Shown here in pieces: positions 51,317 to 61,005 of a DNA stretch of 64,000 bases (positions within the stretch are counted from its first letter, which is position 1; the number at the start of each line of letters is the position of its first letter). A program made the translations under genes and the position numbers. The notes under the pieces are model-generated. The model worked only from the letters and a program-made list of their open reading frames with translations, made no database searches and was not told where the DNA came from. Location: NCBI RefSeq assembly GCF_001297125.1, contig NZ_LHPC01000057.1, forward strand, positions 1 to 64,000, read 5' to 3'. Source of the stretch: Pseudomonas sp. RIT-PI-q (GTDB lineage: Bacteria > Pseudomonadota > Gammaproteobacteria > Pseudomonadales > Pseudomonadaceae).

Positions 51317-53578
51317 TCAAATACGCCGTGCGGCGTAACGCTTGAGCATGCTCGGAACATCGAGAATCAGCGCAATACGGCCGTCACCGGTGATGGTGGC
51401 GCCGGACATGCCCGGGGTTCCCTGGAGCATTTTGCCCAATGGCTTGATGACCACTTCTTCCTGGCCCACCAGCTGGTCGACGACGAAGCCGATCCGCTGA
51501 GTGCCCACCGAAAGGATCACCACATGGCCCTCGCGCTGCTCTTCGTGAGCGGCGGAGCTGACCAGCCAGCGTTTGAGGTAGAACAAGGGCAGCGCCTTGT
51601 CCCGCACGATCACCACTTCCTGGCCGTCCACCACGTTGGTGCGCGACAGGTCGAGGTGGAAGATCTCGTTGACGTTCACCAGCGGGAACGCAAACGCCTG
51701 GTTGCCAAGCATGACCATCAGCGTCGGCATGATCGCCAGGGTCAACGGCACCTTGATGACGATCTTCGAGCCCTGGCCCTTGGTCGAGTAGATGTTGATC
51801 GAGCCGTTGAGCTGGGAAATCTTGGTTTTCACCACGTCCATGCCCACGCCACGACCCGACACGTCGGAGATCTCGGTTTTGGTCGAGAAGCCTGGCGCGA
51901 AAATCAGGTTGTAGCATTCGGTGTCGCTCAGGCGATCGGCGGCATCCTTGTCCATCACACCGCGTTTTACCGCGATGGAACGCAGGACGTTCGGATCCAT
52001 GCCTTTGCCGTCATCGGAGATCGACAGCAGAATGTGGTCGCCTTCCTGTTCGGCGGCGAGGATCACCTTGCCACCGCGGGACTTGCCCGAGGCTTCGCGC
52101 TCTTCCGGCGATTCGATGCCGTGGTCGACCGCGTTGCGCACCAAGTGGACCAGCGGGTCGGCCAGGGCTTCGACAAGGTTCTTGTCGAGGTCGGTTTCTT
52201 CGCCGACCAGTTCCAGGATGATCTCTTTCTTGAGCTGGCGAGCCAGGTCGCGAACCAGGCGCGGGAAGCGCCCGAAGACTTTCTTGATCGGTTGCATCCG
52301 GGTCTTCATGACCGCGGTTTGCAGGTCGGCCGTGACCACGTCGAGGTTCGACACGGCTTTGGACATGGCTTCATCGGCGCTGTTGGCACCCAGGCGCACC
52401 AGGCGGTTTCGCACCAGCACCAGTTCGCCGACCATGTTCATGATTTCGTCGAGACGCGCGGTATCGACCCGCACGGTGGTCTCGGCTTCGCTGGCCGGTT
52501 TTTCCGCTGGCGGAGCAGCCGGGGCACGGGCCGGAGCCGGTGCAGCGGCGGCAGCGGCAGCGACAGCCGGTTTCGGCGCTTCGGCTTTTGGCTCGGGCGC
52601 TTTGGCTACCGGTTTCGGTGCCGCAGCTTTCGCCACTGGCGCCGCGACAGAAGAGGCCGCCGAACCGGTGCCGGCTTCAGTGAACTTGCCTTTGCCGTGC
52701 AGTTCGTCGAGCAGCGATTCGAACTCGTGATCGGAGATCAGATCGCCGCCCACCGCTGCAGCGGTCGGTGCTGCCGGTGTCGGTACAGAAGCAATCGCCG
52801 ATTCCAGCGCGTCGACCGCAAAGTTGCCCTTGCCGTGCAGCTGATCGAGCAGTGCTTCGAACTCGTCGTCGGTGATGTCGGAGCTGTCACCTGGCGCTTT
52901 CGGGGCAGCAGGCGCTGCTGGCGCCGGAGCCACCGCATCGACGGCGAACTGGCCTTTGCCGTGCAGTTGATCGAGCAACGACTCGAACTCGGCATCGGTA
53001 ATTTCGTCGCTGGCAGCGGCATTGCCGGCAGGCTGCGGCGCAACCACTGGCGCCGCTTCGGCTTGTGCCTTGACGGCATTCAGCGAGTCCAGCAGTTGTT
53101 CAAATTCGTTATCGGTGATGTCGCCCGATTCGCTTTCAGCAGTCGGTTCTTCGACCGTTTGAGCAACCGGAGCGGCTTCATCAGCCGTTTGCGGCTCGGC
53201 CAGACGGGCCAGGGCTGCAAGCAACTCAGGCGTGGCAGCCGTGACCGGGCTGCGCTCGCGGACTTCGGCAAACATGCTGTTCACCGCATCCAGCGCTTCG
53301 AGAACCACGTCCATCAGTTCCGAGTCGACGCGTCGCTCACCCTTGCGCAGGATGTCGAACACGTTCTCGGCGATGTGACAGCACTCCACCAGCTCATGGA
53401 GCTGGAGGAAGCCGGCGCCCCCTTTTACAGTGTGAAAACCGCGAAAAATTGCATTGAGCAGATCCGCATCATCCGGTCGGCTTTCAAGCTCGACCAGCTG
53501 TTCGGACAGTTGCTCTAGAATCTCGCCGGCCTCAACCAGGAAATCCTGAAGGATCTCTTCATCGGCGCCGAAGCTCAT
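51317..53578 (-). CDS. cheA: Chemotaxis histidine kinase CheA
   Basis: A 753-residue kinase. The HPt domain has His49 in FRGFHTVKGGAGFL. Then comes a long Ala/Pro-rich region (about 110-390) holding four copies of an acidic motif, ITDxEFExLLDxLHGKG. The dimerisation helices follow (ARLDEIMNMVGELVLVRNRL), then the kinase domain (LVHLVRNAVDHGIESPEERE; DDGKGMDP; GRGVGMDVVK) and a CheW-like domain to the end. It lies 14 bp after cheZ. The region between HPt and dimerisation domain does not look like a classical P2. Confidence 0.96.
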   Translation of the reverse strand: MSFGADEEILQDFLVEAGEILEQLSEQLVELESRPDDADLLNAIFRGFHTVKGGAGFLQLHELVECCHIAENVFDILRKGERRVDSELMDVVLEALDAVNSMFAEVRERSPVTAATPELLAALARLAEPQTADEAAPVAQTVEEPTAESESGDITDNEFEQLLDSLNAVKAQAEAAPVVAPQPAGNAAASDEITDAEFESLLDQLHGKGQFAVDAVAPAPAAPAAPKAPGDSSDITDDEFEALLDQLHGKGNFAVDALESAIASVPTPAAPTAAAVGGDLISDHEFESLLDELHGKGKFTEAGTGSAASSVAAPVAKAAAPKPVAKAPEPKAEAPKPAVAAAAAAAPAPARAPAAPPAEKPASEAETTVRVDTARLDEIMNMVGELVLVRNRLVRLGANSADEAMSKAVSNLDVVTADLQTAVMKTRMQPIKKVFGRFPRLVRDLARQLKKEIILELVGEETDLDKNLVEALADPLVHLVRNAVDHGIESPEEREASGKSRGGKVILAAEQEGDHILLSISDDGKGMDPNVLRSIAVKRGVMDKDAADRLSDTECYNLIFAPGFSTKTEISDVSGRGVGMDVVKTKISQLNGSINIYSTKGQGSKIVIKVPLTLAIMPTLMVMLGNQAFAFPLVNVNEIFHLDLSRTNVVDGQEVVIVRDKALPLFYLKRWLVSSAAHEEQREGHVVILSVGTQRIGFVVDQLVGQEEVVIKPLGKMLQGTPGMSGATITGDGRIALILDVPSMLKRYAARRI

Positions 53579-53592
53579 GTGTATGGGTGCTC

Positions 53593-54381
53593 CTAGAATC
53601 CAAGGCTGGAAAGCAAATCGTCTACATCGTCCTGACCGGACACAACGTCTTCTCTTTTATCGGCATGAATCTGCGGACCTTCACCCTGAGAGAGATGTTT
53701 TTGCGGATCTTTTTCTGCCAGCATCGCTTCACGGTCATGTTCGATGCCCGCAAAGCGGTCCACCTGACTGGCCATAAGCACGAGCTTGAGCAGGTTGCTT
53801 TCAACTTCGGTGACCAACTGCGTCACGCGCTTGATCACCTGACCGGTGAGGTCCTGGTAATCCTGGGCGAGCAGGATGTCGTTGAGGTTGCTCGACACCA
53901 CGCGATTGTCTTCGCTGCTGCGTGTCAGGAAACCATCCACTCGACGGGCCAGCTCGCGGAACTCTTCAGCCCCGACTTCGCGACGCATGAACCGCCCCCA
54001 ATCGGTGCTCAAGGCCTGGGCTTCGTTGCTCAGGCTGTTGACCAGCGGCGTGGCGTTTTCCACCAGGTCCATGGTGCGGTTGGCCGCGGCCTCGGTCAGC
54101 TTGACCACATACCCCAGGCGCTCGGTGGCGTCGGTGATCTGTGACACTTCCTCGGCTTGCGGCATGTTCGGGTCAATCTGGAAATTGACGATCGCACTGT
54201 GCAGCTCGCGAGTCAGCTTGCCCACTTCCTGGTACAGGCCGCGGTCACGGGTCTGGTTGAGCTCATGGATCAGTTGCACAGCGTCGCCGAACTTGCCTTT
54301 TTCAAGGCTTTCGACCAGTTCGACGGCGTGTTTTTTCAGGGTCGACTCGAAGTCACCCTGTGAAGATTCGATATGCTCCAT
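53593..54381 (-). CDS. cheZ: Chemotaxis phosphatase CheZ
   Basis: A 262-residue helical protein that dephosphorylates CheY. The catalytic segment LLAQDYQDLTGQVIKRVTQL (about residues 167-186) is intact, and the C-terminal CheY-binding tail ends in SGQDDVDDLLSSLGF. Confidence 0.95.
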   Translation of the reverse strand: MEHIESSQGDFESTLKKHAVELVESLEKGKFGDAVQLIHELNQTRDRGLYQEVGKLTRELHSAIVNFQIDPNMPQAEEVSQITDATERLGYVVKLTEAAANRTMDLVENATPLVNSLSNEAQALSTDWGRFMRREVGAEEFRELARRVDGFLTRSSEDNRVVSSNLNDILLAQDYQDLTGQVIKRVTQLVTEVESNLLKLVLMASQVDRFAGIEHDREAMLAEKDPQKHLSQGEGPQIHADKREDVVSGQDDVDDLLSSLGF

Positions 54382-54403
54382 AGCTTCCCCGTGGCGCAGT
54401 TGC

Positions 54404-54775
54404 TCAACCGATGCGTTCGAAAATCTTCTCGATTTTTTCTTTCAACGCCTGGGCAGTGAAGGGTTTGACCACATAGCCGTTTACACCGGCCTGGGCCGCT
54501 TCGATGATCTGCTCGCGCTTGGCTTCAGCGGTCACCATCAGCACGGGCAAGTGCTTCAGCTTTTCATCGGCGCGCACGTGGCGAAGCAGGTCGATACCGG
54601 TCATGCCCGGCATGTTCCAGTCCGTTACCAGAAAGTCGATGCTTCCGCTGTTGAGAACCGGAATGGCGGTTGTGCCATCGTCAGCCTCGACCGTGTTGGT
54701 GAACCCAAGGTCACGCAACAGGTTTTTTATGATCCGCCGCATCGTTGAGAAGTCATCAACGATGAGGATTTTCAT
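54404..54775 (-). CDS. cheY: Chemotaxis response regulator CheY
   Basis: A 123-residue receiver domain. Acidic pocket IVDDFS, phospho-acceptor Asp52 (FLVTDWNMPG), Lys in VVKPFTA. I kept the family start MKILIVDD at ATG 54775. An in-frame TTG four codons upstream (54787) has GGAGG at ideal distance, so a slightly longer N-terminus cannot be excluded. Confidence 0.93.
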   Translation of the reverse strand: MKILIVDDFSTMRRIIKNLLRDLGFTNTVEADDGTTAIPVLNSGSIDFLVTDWNMPGMTGIDLLRHVRADEKLKHLPVLMVTAEAKREQIIEAAQAGVNGYVVKPFTAQALKEKIEKIFERIG

Positions 54776-54943
54776 GTTCTTGTCCAATTCGACCTCCAAG
54801 CAGTCTTAAACGCGCCCAGCACCTGGACGCGTCATTTCAATCAATCCGGCAAAGCACTCAATGACTGTCTGGAGCACAACAGATCGAGACCGGCGCAGTT
54901 TCAACACCACACCAGCCAAGTTCGCAGTGTCCCCACACTGCCT

Positions 54944-55684
54944 TCAGCGCGCTCGCCACTCCCCCAAACGCCCCCGCAAACGGGCCGCGCACTGGCTGTG
55001 TAACTGGCTGACCCGAGATTCGCTGACTCCCAGGACTTCGCCGATTTCCTTGAGGTTCAACTCTTCGTCGTAGTACAGCGCCAACACCAGTCGCTCACGC
55101 TCCGGCAAATTGGCAATCGCGTCCGCCAGCGCCGCCTGGAAGCGTTCATCTTCCAGATCGCGTGACGGCTCCGTATGTGCACTCGCGCCATCCTCGTGCA
55201 GCCCTTCGTGTTCGCCGTCTTGCAACAGATCGTCGAAACTGAATAAACGGCTGCCCAGGGTGTCGTTCAAAATCCCGTAATAATCGTCGAGACTCAATTG
55301 GAGTTCGGCCGCAACCTCGTGATCTTTAGCGTCACGACCGGTTTTAGCTTCAATCGAGCGAATGGCGTCGCTGACCATCCGGGTATTGCGGTGGACCGAG
55401 CGTGGCGCCCAGTCCCCCTTGCGCACTTCATCGAGCATCGCGCCGCGGATTCGTATGCCCGCGTACGTTTCGAAACTTGCGCCTTTGCTGGCGTCGTATT
55501 TGGTCGACACTTCAAGCAGGCCGATCATCCCGGCCTGGATCAGGTCTTCGACCTGGACACTGGCCGGCAGACGCGCCAGCAAGTGGTAGGCAATGCGTTT
55601 AACCAGTGGCGCGTAACGCTCGATCAGCTCGTACTGCGCGTCACGTGCCGATTTCTTGTAGAGGTTGTAACCGCTGGCTGTCAT
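54944..55684 (-). CDS. fliA: Flagellar sigma factor FliA (sigma-28)
   Basis: A 246-residue sigma factor for late flagellar and chemotaxis genes. Region 2 (YAPLVKRIAYHLLARLPASV; DLIQAGMIGLLEVS), region 3 and region 4 (LPERERLVLALYYDEELNLK; LGVSESRVSQLHSQ) are all present. The ATG overlaps the fleN stop codon by 4 bp. Confidence 0.96.
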   Translation of the reverse strand: MTASGYNLYKKSARDAQYELIERYAPLVKRIAYHLLARLPASVQVEDLIQAGMIGLLEVSTKYDASKGASFETYAGIRIRGAMLDEVRKGDWAPRSVHRNTRMVSDAIRSIEAKTGRDAKDHEVAAELQLSLDDYYGILNDTLGSRLFSFDDLLQDGEHEGLHEDGASAHTEPSRDLEDERFQAALADAIANLPERERLVLALYYDEELNLKEIGEVLGVSESRVSQLHSQCAARLRGRLGEWRAR

Positions 55685-56511
55685 AGCACGGGTCCTGCCG
55701 TTTGTTGCACGAGGCGCTCGACGAAAAACTCCAGGTGCCCACGCGGGTTGGCAGGCAACGGCCAGGTATCGACCTTCTGCGCAATTGCCTTGAAGGCCAG
55801 CGAGCACTTGGATCGCGGGAACGCTTCATACACGGCGCGCTGCTTCTGCACGGCCTTGCGCACGCTTTCGTCGTACGGCACCGCACCGACATATTGTAAG
55901 GCGACGTCGAGGAAGCGATCCGTGACCTTGGTCAACTTGGCGAACAGGTTGCGACCTTCCTGCGGGCTCTGGGCCATGTTGGCCAGGACGCGGAAGCGGT
56001 TCATGCCGTAATCGCGGTTCAACAGTTTGATCAGTGCGTAGGCGTCGGTGATCGACGTCGGTTCGTCACACACCACCAGCAAGACTTCTTGCGCTGCGCG
56101 AACGAAACTGACGACCGAGTCACCAATGCCCGCGGCGGTGTCGATTACCAACACGTCGAGGTTGTCGCCGATATCGCTGAACGCCTGGATCAGGCCGGCG
56201 TGTTGAGCCGGGCTCAAATGAACCATGCTCTGGGTGCCGGACGCGGCCGGGACGATGCGGATACCGCCTGGGCCCTGCAACAATACGTCGCGCAGCTCAC
56301 AGCGGCCTTCGATCACGTCGGCCAGGGTACGTTTGGGTGTCAGTCCCAACAGAACGTCGACGTTCGCCAGCCCCAGATCGGCGTCCAGCAGCATCACGCG
56401 CCGGCCGAGCTCAGCTAGAGCCAGGGACAAGTTCACTGACACGTTAGTCTTCCCGACGCCACCTTTGCCGCCGGTCACCGCGATCACCTGTACGGGATGC
56501 ATGCTGCCCAT
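55681..56511 (-). CDS. fleN: Flagellar number regulator FleN (FlhG)
   Basis: A 276-residue MinD-like ATPase that restrains FleQ and limits flagellar number. The deviant Walker A is TGGKGGVGKTNVSVNLSLAL (about residues 13-32), followed by DADLGLANVDVLLGLTPKRT. Opening MGSMHPVQVIAVTGG as in P. aeruginosa. Confidence 0.96.
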   Translation of the reverse strand: MGSMHPVQVIAVTGGKGGVGKTNVSVNLSLALAELGRRVMLLDADLGLANVDVLLGLTPKRTLADVIEGRCELRDVLLQGPGGIRIVPAASGTQSMVHLSPAQHAGLIQAFSDIGDNLDVLVIDTAAGIGDSVVSFVRAAQEVLLVVCDEPTSITDAYALIKLLNRDYGMNRFRVLANMAQSPQEGRNLFAKLTKVTDRFLDVALQYVGAVPYDESVRKAVQKQRAVYEAFPRSKCSLAFKAIAQKVDTWPLPANPRGHLEFFVERLVQQTAGPVL

Positions 56512-56627
56512 GAATTTTCTTTACCTTGTCTTACTTAGACGGAGGCCACATTACTGGCTGCGCGTTCACAAACGGAACAATGCATGGCAGACCATCGATG
56601 TAGGTACAAAAACTGTTCATTAATACC

Positions 56628-57956
56628 TCAGCCAACCTGCTTGGTCGGGCTGTGGTAAATATCAGCGAACATGTCAGCCATGGCTTCTTCGCTGGGTTCT
56701 TCTTGCATTTGCACGCTTACGGCGCGACTGACCAACTGATGACGACGCGGCAGATGCAAATCATCCGGAATCCGCGGGCCATCGGTCAGGTAGGCCACCG
56801 GCAATTCATGACTGATGGCCAGGCTCAACACCTCGCCCAGACTTGCCGTTTCATCCAGTTTAGTCAGGATGCAGCCAGCAAGCCCGCAGCGTTTGTAACT
56901 GTGATAAGCGGCGGTTAGAACCTGTTTCTGGCTGGTGGTTGCCAACACCAGATAATTTTTCGATTTGATGCCACGACCGGCCAGGCTTTCGAGCTGCATG
57001 CGCAGTGCCGGATCGCTGGCCTGGAGGCCCGCGGTATCGATCAGCACCACGCGTTTGCGCAGCAAGGGTTCCAGCGCCTGCACCAGGGACTGGCCCGGGT
57101 CGACGTGGGTCACCGAGACGTTGAGGATGCGCCCCAGGGTCTTGAGTTGTTCCTGGGCGCCAATGCGATAGCTGTCCATGCTCACCAGCGCGATGTTCTG
57201 CGCGCCGTACTTGAGCACGTAACGGGCCGCGAGCTTGGCCAGCGTGGTGGTCTTGCCCATGCCGGCGGGGCCGACCATGGCGATCACACCGCCCTCTTCC
57301 CGCGGCGCGACTTCCGGGGCGGGGGTCATCCGCCCCCGGGGCGCCCGCCACCTGCGCCCGGCCCGACGAGGGTCTTCAATATCGCTGATCAGTGACAGCA
57401 GGTCCCGCGACAACGGGCCGGAAAGGCCAATGCGTTGCAGGCGCCGCCAGAGGTTGGCCTGGGCCGGACGGCTGCCTTGCAGCTGATTCCAGGCCAGCGA
57501 GCCCAGCTGCACTTCCATCAATTCACGCAGGCTGTTGAGTTCGAAACGCATTGAGTCGAATGCACGCGGATCGACGCCATTCGACGCAGGCGCAGGAGCC
57601 GGCGCAGGGCGACGCGGTTCGGCGTAGGTCGGCTCGATCAGCGGTTCGGCGGCGGTCAGCGGCAGGCCGGCGAACAACTGGCGATTAGTCGCCTTGTCGC
57701 TCTCGCCTTCGCTGCGCAGGCTCAGTTCGGCCTGGGCGGTGACGATCCGCGACTGGGTCTTGCGCAACTCGTCTTCGAGCGCCATGTTCGGCACACGCGG
57801 GGCCAGCGCCGACAGCTTGTAATCCAGGGCAGCCGTCAGCTCGACACCACCGGCGATCCGGCGGTTGCCAATGATGGCGGCATCGGCGCCCAGCTCATCA
57901 CGAACCAGTTTCATGGCCTGACGCATATCGGCGGCGAAAAAACGCTTAACTTGCAT
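56628..57956 (-). CDS. flhF: Flagellar GTPase FlhF
   Basis: SRP-type GTPase that sets the polar site of the flagellum; 442 residues. The N-terminal B domain (MQVKRFFAADMRQAMKLVRD) and a Pro/Ala-rich linker (about 115-140) lead to the N and G domains with MVGPAGMGKTTTLAKLAARY (G1), DTAGLQ (G3) and TKLDE (G4). Confidence 0.95.
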   Translation of the reverse strand: MQVKRFFAADMRQAMKLVRDELGADAAIIGNRRIAGGVELTAALDYKLSALAPRVPNMALEDELRKTQSRIVTAQAELSLRSEGESDKATNRQLFAGLPLTAAEPLIEPTYAEPRRPAPAPAPASNGVDPRAFDSMRFELNSLRELMEVQLGSLAWNQLQGSRPAQANLWRRLQRIGLSGPLSRDLLSLISDIEDPRRAGRRWRAPRGRMTPAPEVAPREEGGVIAMVGPAGMGKTTTLAKLAARYVLKYGAQNIALVSMDSYRIGAQEQLKTLGRILNVSVTHVDPGQSLVQALEPLLRKRVVLIDTAGLQASDPALRMQLESLAGRGIKSKNYLVLATTSQKQVLTAAYHSYKRCGLAGCILTKLDETASLGEVLSLAISHELPVAYLTDGPRIPDDLHLPRRHQLVSRAVSVQMQEEPSEEAMADMFADIYHSPTKQVG

Positions 57957-57967
57957 AAACCACTACC

Positions 57968-60097
57968 TCAGCCGTTGGGCCCTACTGTCGCAACGATGGT
58001 CACTTGCTTGTTGTCAGGAATTTCCTGATACGCCAACACGTGCAAACCCGGGACTGCCAGTCGGCCGAATCGCGACAACATTGCGCGAACCGGACCGGCT
58101 ACCAGCAGAATCACCGGTTGACCTTGCATTTCCTGACGCTGCGCCGCATCGATCAACGAGCGCTGCAACTTCTCAGCCATGCTTGGCTCCAGCAGAACGC
58201 CCTCTTCCGAGCCTTGTCCTGCCTTCTGAAGACTATTGAGCAATATCTGTTCCAACCTTGGTTCCAGCGTGATCACAGGGAGCTCGGAGTCAGTGCCTAC
58301 AATGCTTTGGACGATAGCGCGAGATACGCCGACGCGCACCGCGGCCACCAATGCGGCAGTATCTTGACTCTTGTTGGCGTTGTTGGCGATCGCCTCGGCA
58401 ATGCTGCGAATGTCCCGTACCGGTACTTGTTCGGCCAGCAACGCCTGCAATACCTTGAGCAGTTGCGACAGCGACAGCACGCCCGGCACCAGCTCTTCCG
58501 CCAGTTTTGGCGAGCTTTTGGCCAGCAATTGCATGAGTTGCTGCACTTCCTCGTGGCCGATCAGCTCACTGGAGTGTTTGTACAAAATCTGGTTCAAGTG
58601 GGTGGCCACTACCGTACTGGCATCGACCACGGTGTAACCGAGCGATTGCGCCTGGGCACGCTGGCTGATTTCGATCCAGACCGCCTCCAGGCCAAAAGCC
58701 GGATCTTTGGCGGTAATGCCGTTCAACGTACCGTAGACCTGTCCCGGGTTGATCGCCAGTTCGCGGTCCGGGTAAATCTCGGCTTCGGCCAGGATCACGC
58801 CCATGAGGGTCAGGCGGTAGGCGCTCGGCGCGAGGTCGAGGTTGTCACGGATATGCACCGTCGGCATCAGGAAGCCCAGGTCCTGGGAGAGCTTCTTGCG
58901 CACGCCCTTGATCCGCGCCAGCAACTGACCGCCCTGGTTGCGGTCCACCAGTGGAATCAGGCGATAACCGACTTCCAGGCCAATCATGTCGATCGGGGTC
59001 ACGTCATCCCAGCCCAGCTCCTTGGTTTCCTGGGCGCGGGCCGGGGACGGGAGCATTTCCTGCTGACGCTTGATTTCTTGCAGGGCCTGAACCTTGACGG
59101 TGTTCTGCTTCTTCCAGAACAGGTAAGCACCGCCCGCCGCCAGGGCCGCCATGCTCAGGAAAGAGAAGTGCGGCATGCCCGGCACCAGGCCCATCACCGC
59201 CATCAAACCCGCTGCCACCGCCAACGCCTTGGGCGAGGCGAACATCTGGCGATTGATTTGCTTGCCCATGTCTTCGGAACCGGAAGCACGGGTCACCATG
59301 ATCGCGGCCGCTGTCGATAACAACAGTGATGGCAATTGCGCCACCAAACCGTCACCGATGGTCAGCAGCGCGTAGACCTTGCCGGCATCGCCGAAGGTCA
59401 TGCCGTGCTGGAAGATACCGACCGCCATGCCGCCGATCAGGTTGATGAACAGAATCAGCAGGCCGGCGATGGCGTCGCCACGAACGAACTTGCTGGCACC
59501 GTCCATGGAACCGTAGAACTCGGCTTCCTGGGCCACTTCCATCCGGCGCAGTTTGGCCTGGTTCTGATCGATCAGGCCGGCGTTCAAGTCGGCGTCGATG
59601 GCCATCTGTTTGCCGGGCATCGCATCGAGGGTGAAACGCGCGCTCACCTCGGAAATCCGCCCGGCACCCTTGGTGACCACGACGAAGTTGATGATCATCA
59701 AAATCGCGAAAACCACGATACCGACCACGTAGTTACCGCCGATCACCACCTCACCGAAGGCCTGGATCACCTTACCGGCGGACGCGTGCCCGTCCTGACC
59801 GTGGAGCATCACCACCCGCGTCGAGGCCACGTTCAAAGCCAGTCGCAGCAGCGTCGCCACCAGCAGAATGGTCGGGAACACCGCAAAATCCAGCGGCCGC
59901 AAGGCGTAGACGCAGACCAGAAGGACGACAATCGACAGCGCGATGTTGAACGTGAAAAACACGTCGAGCAGGAACGGCGGGATGGGCAACATCATCATCG
60001 CCAGCATGACCAGCAGCAACAACGGCACGCCCAGATTGCCCCGACTTAAATCGGCAACGTTTGTGCGAGCACTGTTGAGTAACTGAGAGCGATCCAC
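57968..60097 (-). CDS. flhA: Flagellar export gate protein FlhA
   Basis: A 709-residue component of the flagellar type III export gate. About eight N-terminal spans (to about residue 330), including the FHIPEP-family signature region PTILLVATLLRLALNVASTR, then a cytoplasmic domain that binds substrates. 11 bp separate it from flhF. A sigma-54-type promoter lies 62-78 bp upstream. flhB, expected upstream, is missing here; only a broken piece is seen at 63111-63315. Confidence 0.96.
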   Translation of the reverse strand: MDRSQLLNSARTNVADLSRGNLGVPLLLLVMLAMMMLPIPPFLLDVFFTFNIALSIVVLLVCVYALRPLDFAVFPTILLVATLLRLALNVASTRVVMLHGQDGHASAGKVIQAFGEVVIGGNYVVGIVVFAILMIINFVVVTKGAGRISEVSARFTLDAMPGKQMAIDADLNAGLIDQNQAKLRRMEVAQEAEFYGSMDGASKFVRGDAIAGLLILFINLIGGMAVGIFQHGMTFGDAGKVYALLTIGDGLVAQLPSLLLSTAAAIMVTRASGSEDMGKQINRQMFASPKALAVAAGLMAVMGLVPGMPHFSFLSMAALAAGGAYLFWKKQNTVKVQALQEIKRQQEMLPSPARAQETKELGWDDVTPIDMIGLEVGYRLIPLVDRNQGGQLLARIKGVRKKLSQDLGFLMPTVHIRDNLDLAPSAYRLTLMGVILAEAEIYPDRELAINPGQVYGTLNGITAKDPAFGLEAVWIEISQRAQAQSLGYTVVDASTVVATHLNQILYKHSSELIGHEEVQQLMQLLAKSSPKLAEELVPGVLSLSQLLKVLQALLAEQVPVRDIRSIAEAIANNANKSQDTAALVAAVRVGVSRAIVQSIVGTDSELPVITLEPRLEQILLNSLQKAGQGSEEGVLLEPSMAEKLQRSLIDAAQRQEMQGQPVILLVAGPVRAMLSRFGRLAVPGLHVLAYQEIPDNKQVTIVATVGPNG

Positions 60098-60158
60098 CGG
60101 TTTCCCCCGTTCCTTTAAAGCAAACTTTTGACGCCTGAAGCAGGCGCAAAGCGGCTAC

Positions 60159-60175
60159 TGCAAGAAGCCTTCCAA
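60159..60175 (-). promoter_or_regulatory. Candidate sigma-54 (RpoN) promoter of flhA
   Basis: On the minus strand TTGGAAGGCTTCTTGCA fits TTGGCACG-N4-TTGCA, with GG and GC exactly 10 bp apart. flhA promoters of Pseudomonas are known to depend on RpoN and FleQ. Confidence 0.7.
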
Positions 60176-60229
60176 CTTTTGCCGGGGGTTGAAACAGAGG
60201 GATGTATCGGGGGGATTTGCGTTGTCTGG

Positions 60230-60329
60230 ACCGGCCCCTTCGCGGGCAAGCCTCGCTCCTACAGGATTTATGTCATATGCGTGAACGATGCAAAACCTGT
60301 AGGAGCGAGGCTTGCCCGCGAAGGGGCCG
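60230..60329. repeat. REP pair, GTAGGAGCGAGGCTTGCCCGCGAAGG type
   Basis: Perfectly mirrored copies including GGCCCCTTCGCGGGCAAGCC on the left and its complement on the right lie between flhA and the cytochrome b561 gene. Confidence 0.9.
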
Positions 60330-60450
60330 GTACTGCCAAAGAAAAATCTGGAGGACCACGGCGCCCCGATGCCCCCCCTAATACCTGGTTAATAAAACCT
60401 CTACACGATGAAAAATCGATAAGGCTTCGAAAACAGGTAGCAAAAGCAAA

Positions 60451-61005
60451 ATGCCGAAAACAAAAACCACTGAATACACTAGCACCGCCAAGTGGCTGCA
60501 TTGGGGCATGGCGCTCGTCTGGATGACTAGCTGGACACTGGGCATCCTGGCCACCCACTGGCGTGATGAGCTGAACCCGCATCACGAACTGACCTTTCTG
60601 CACAAGGCACTGGCCAGCACCCTGCTCTTGATGGTTGTTGTACGCGTTGCCTGGCGACTGAAGAACCGACCGCCAGCCCTGCCGGACAGCATGACGGTGG
60701 CGATGAAGCGCGGAGCCATGGTTGGTCATGTTCTGCTCTACGCCATTGCCCTGATTGCCCTGCCCGTTTCCGGCTGGTATTGGAGTTCGGTCGCCGACAA
60801 ACCCATTCTCGTGGCGGGCCTGTTCTTCCTGCCGCCACTGGTTGATCCTGATCCCGACCTCTACGACCTGGCCAAGTACATTCATACCTGGACGTCGTGG
60901 TTCTGTGGCGCGTTGGTTGGCGGGCATTTGTTGATTGCGCTGAAGCACCAATTGATCGACAAGGACAACATCCTGGCCGGGATGCTGCCGAAGGTCAGGC
61001 GTTGA
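60451..61005 (+). CDS. Cytochrome b561-family protein
   Basis: A 184-residue, four-span di-haem b-type cytochrome of the bacterial b561 family. Conserved histidines are in KWLHWGMALVWMTSW (span 1), TFLHKALASTLLLMV (span 2) and HTWTSWFCGALVGGHLLIAL (span 4). Possibly a quinol:superoxide or quinol-linked electron carrier as in E. coli CybB. Not a usual neighbour of flhA in pseudomonads as far as I know. Confidence 0.87.
   Translation: MPKTKTTEYTSTAKWLHWGMALVWMTSWTLGILATHWRDELNPHHELTFLHKALASTLLLMVVVRVAWRLKNRPPALPDSMTVAMKRGAMVGHVLLYAIALIALPVSGWYWSSVADKPILVAGLFFLPPLVDPDPDLYDLAKYIHTWTSWFCGALVGGHLLIALKHQLIDKDNILAGMLPKVRR

Larger units (their letters stand above)
60098..60450. other. Intergenic region upstream of flhA
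   Basis: Holds the flhA leader, an inverted repeat GCGCCTGC/GCAGGCGT-like at about 60131-60147, the sigma-54 site, a 55-bp segment (60175-60229) repeated in degenerate form at 61102-61155, and a REP pair. No gene seen. Confidence 0.6.

Noticed and set aside
60098..60450. Small genes between flhA and cytochrome b561 (such as those known between flhB and flhA in P. aeruginosa)
   Set aside because: No frame here has protein-like composition; the space is taken by promoter, repeat and REP sequences.
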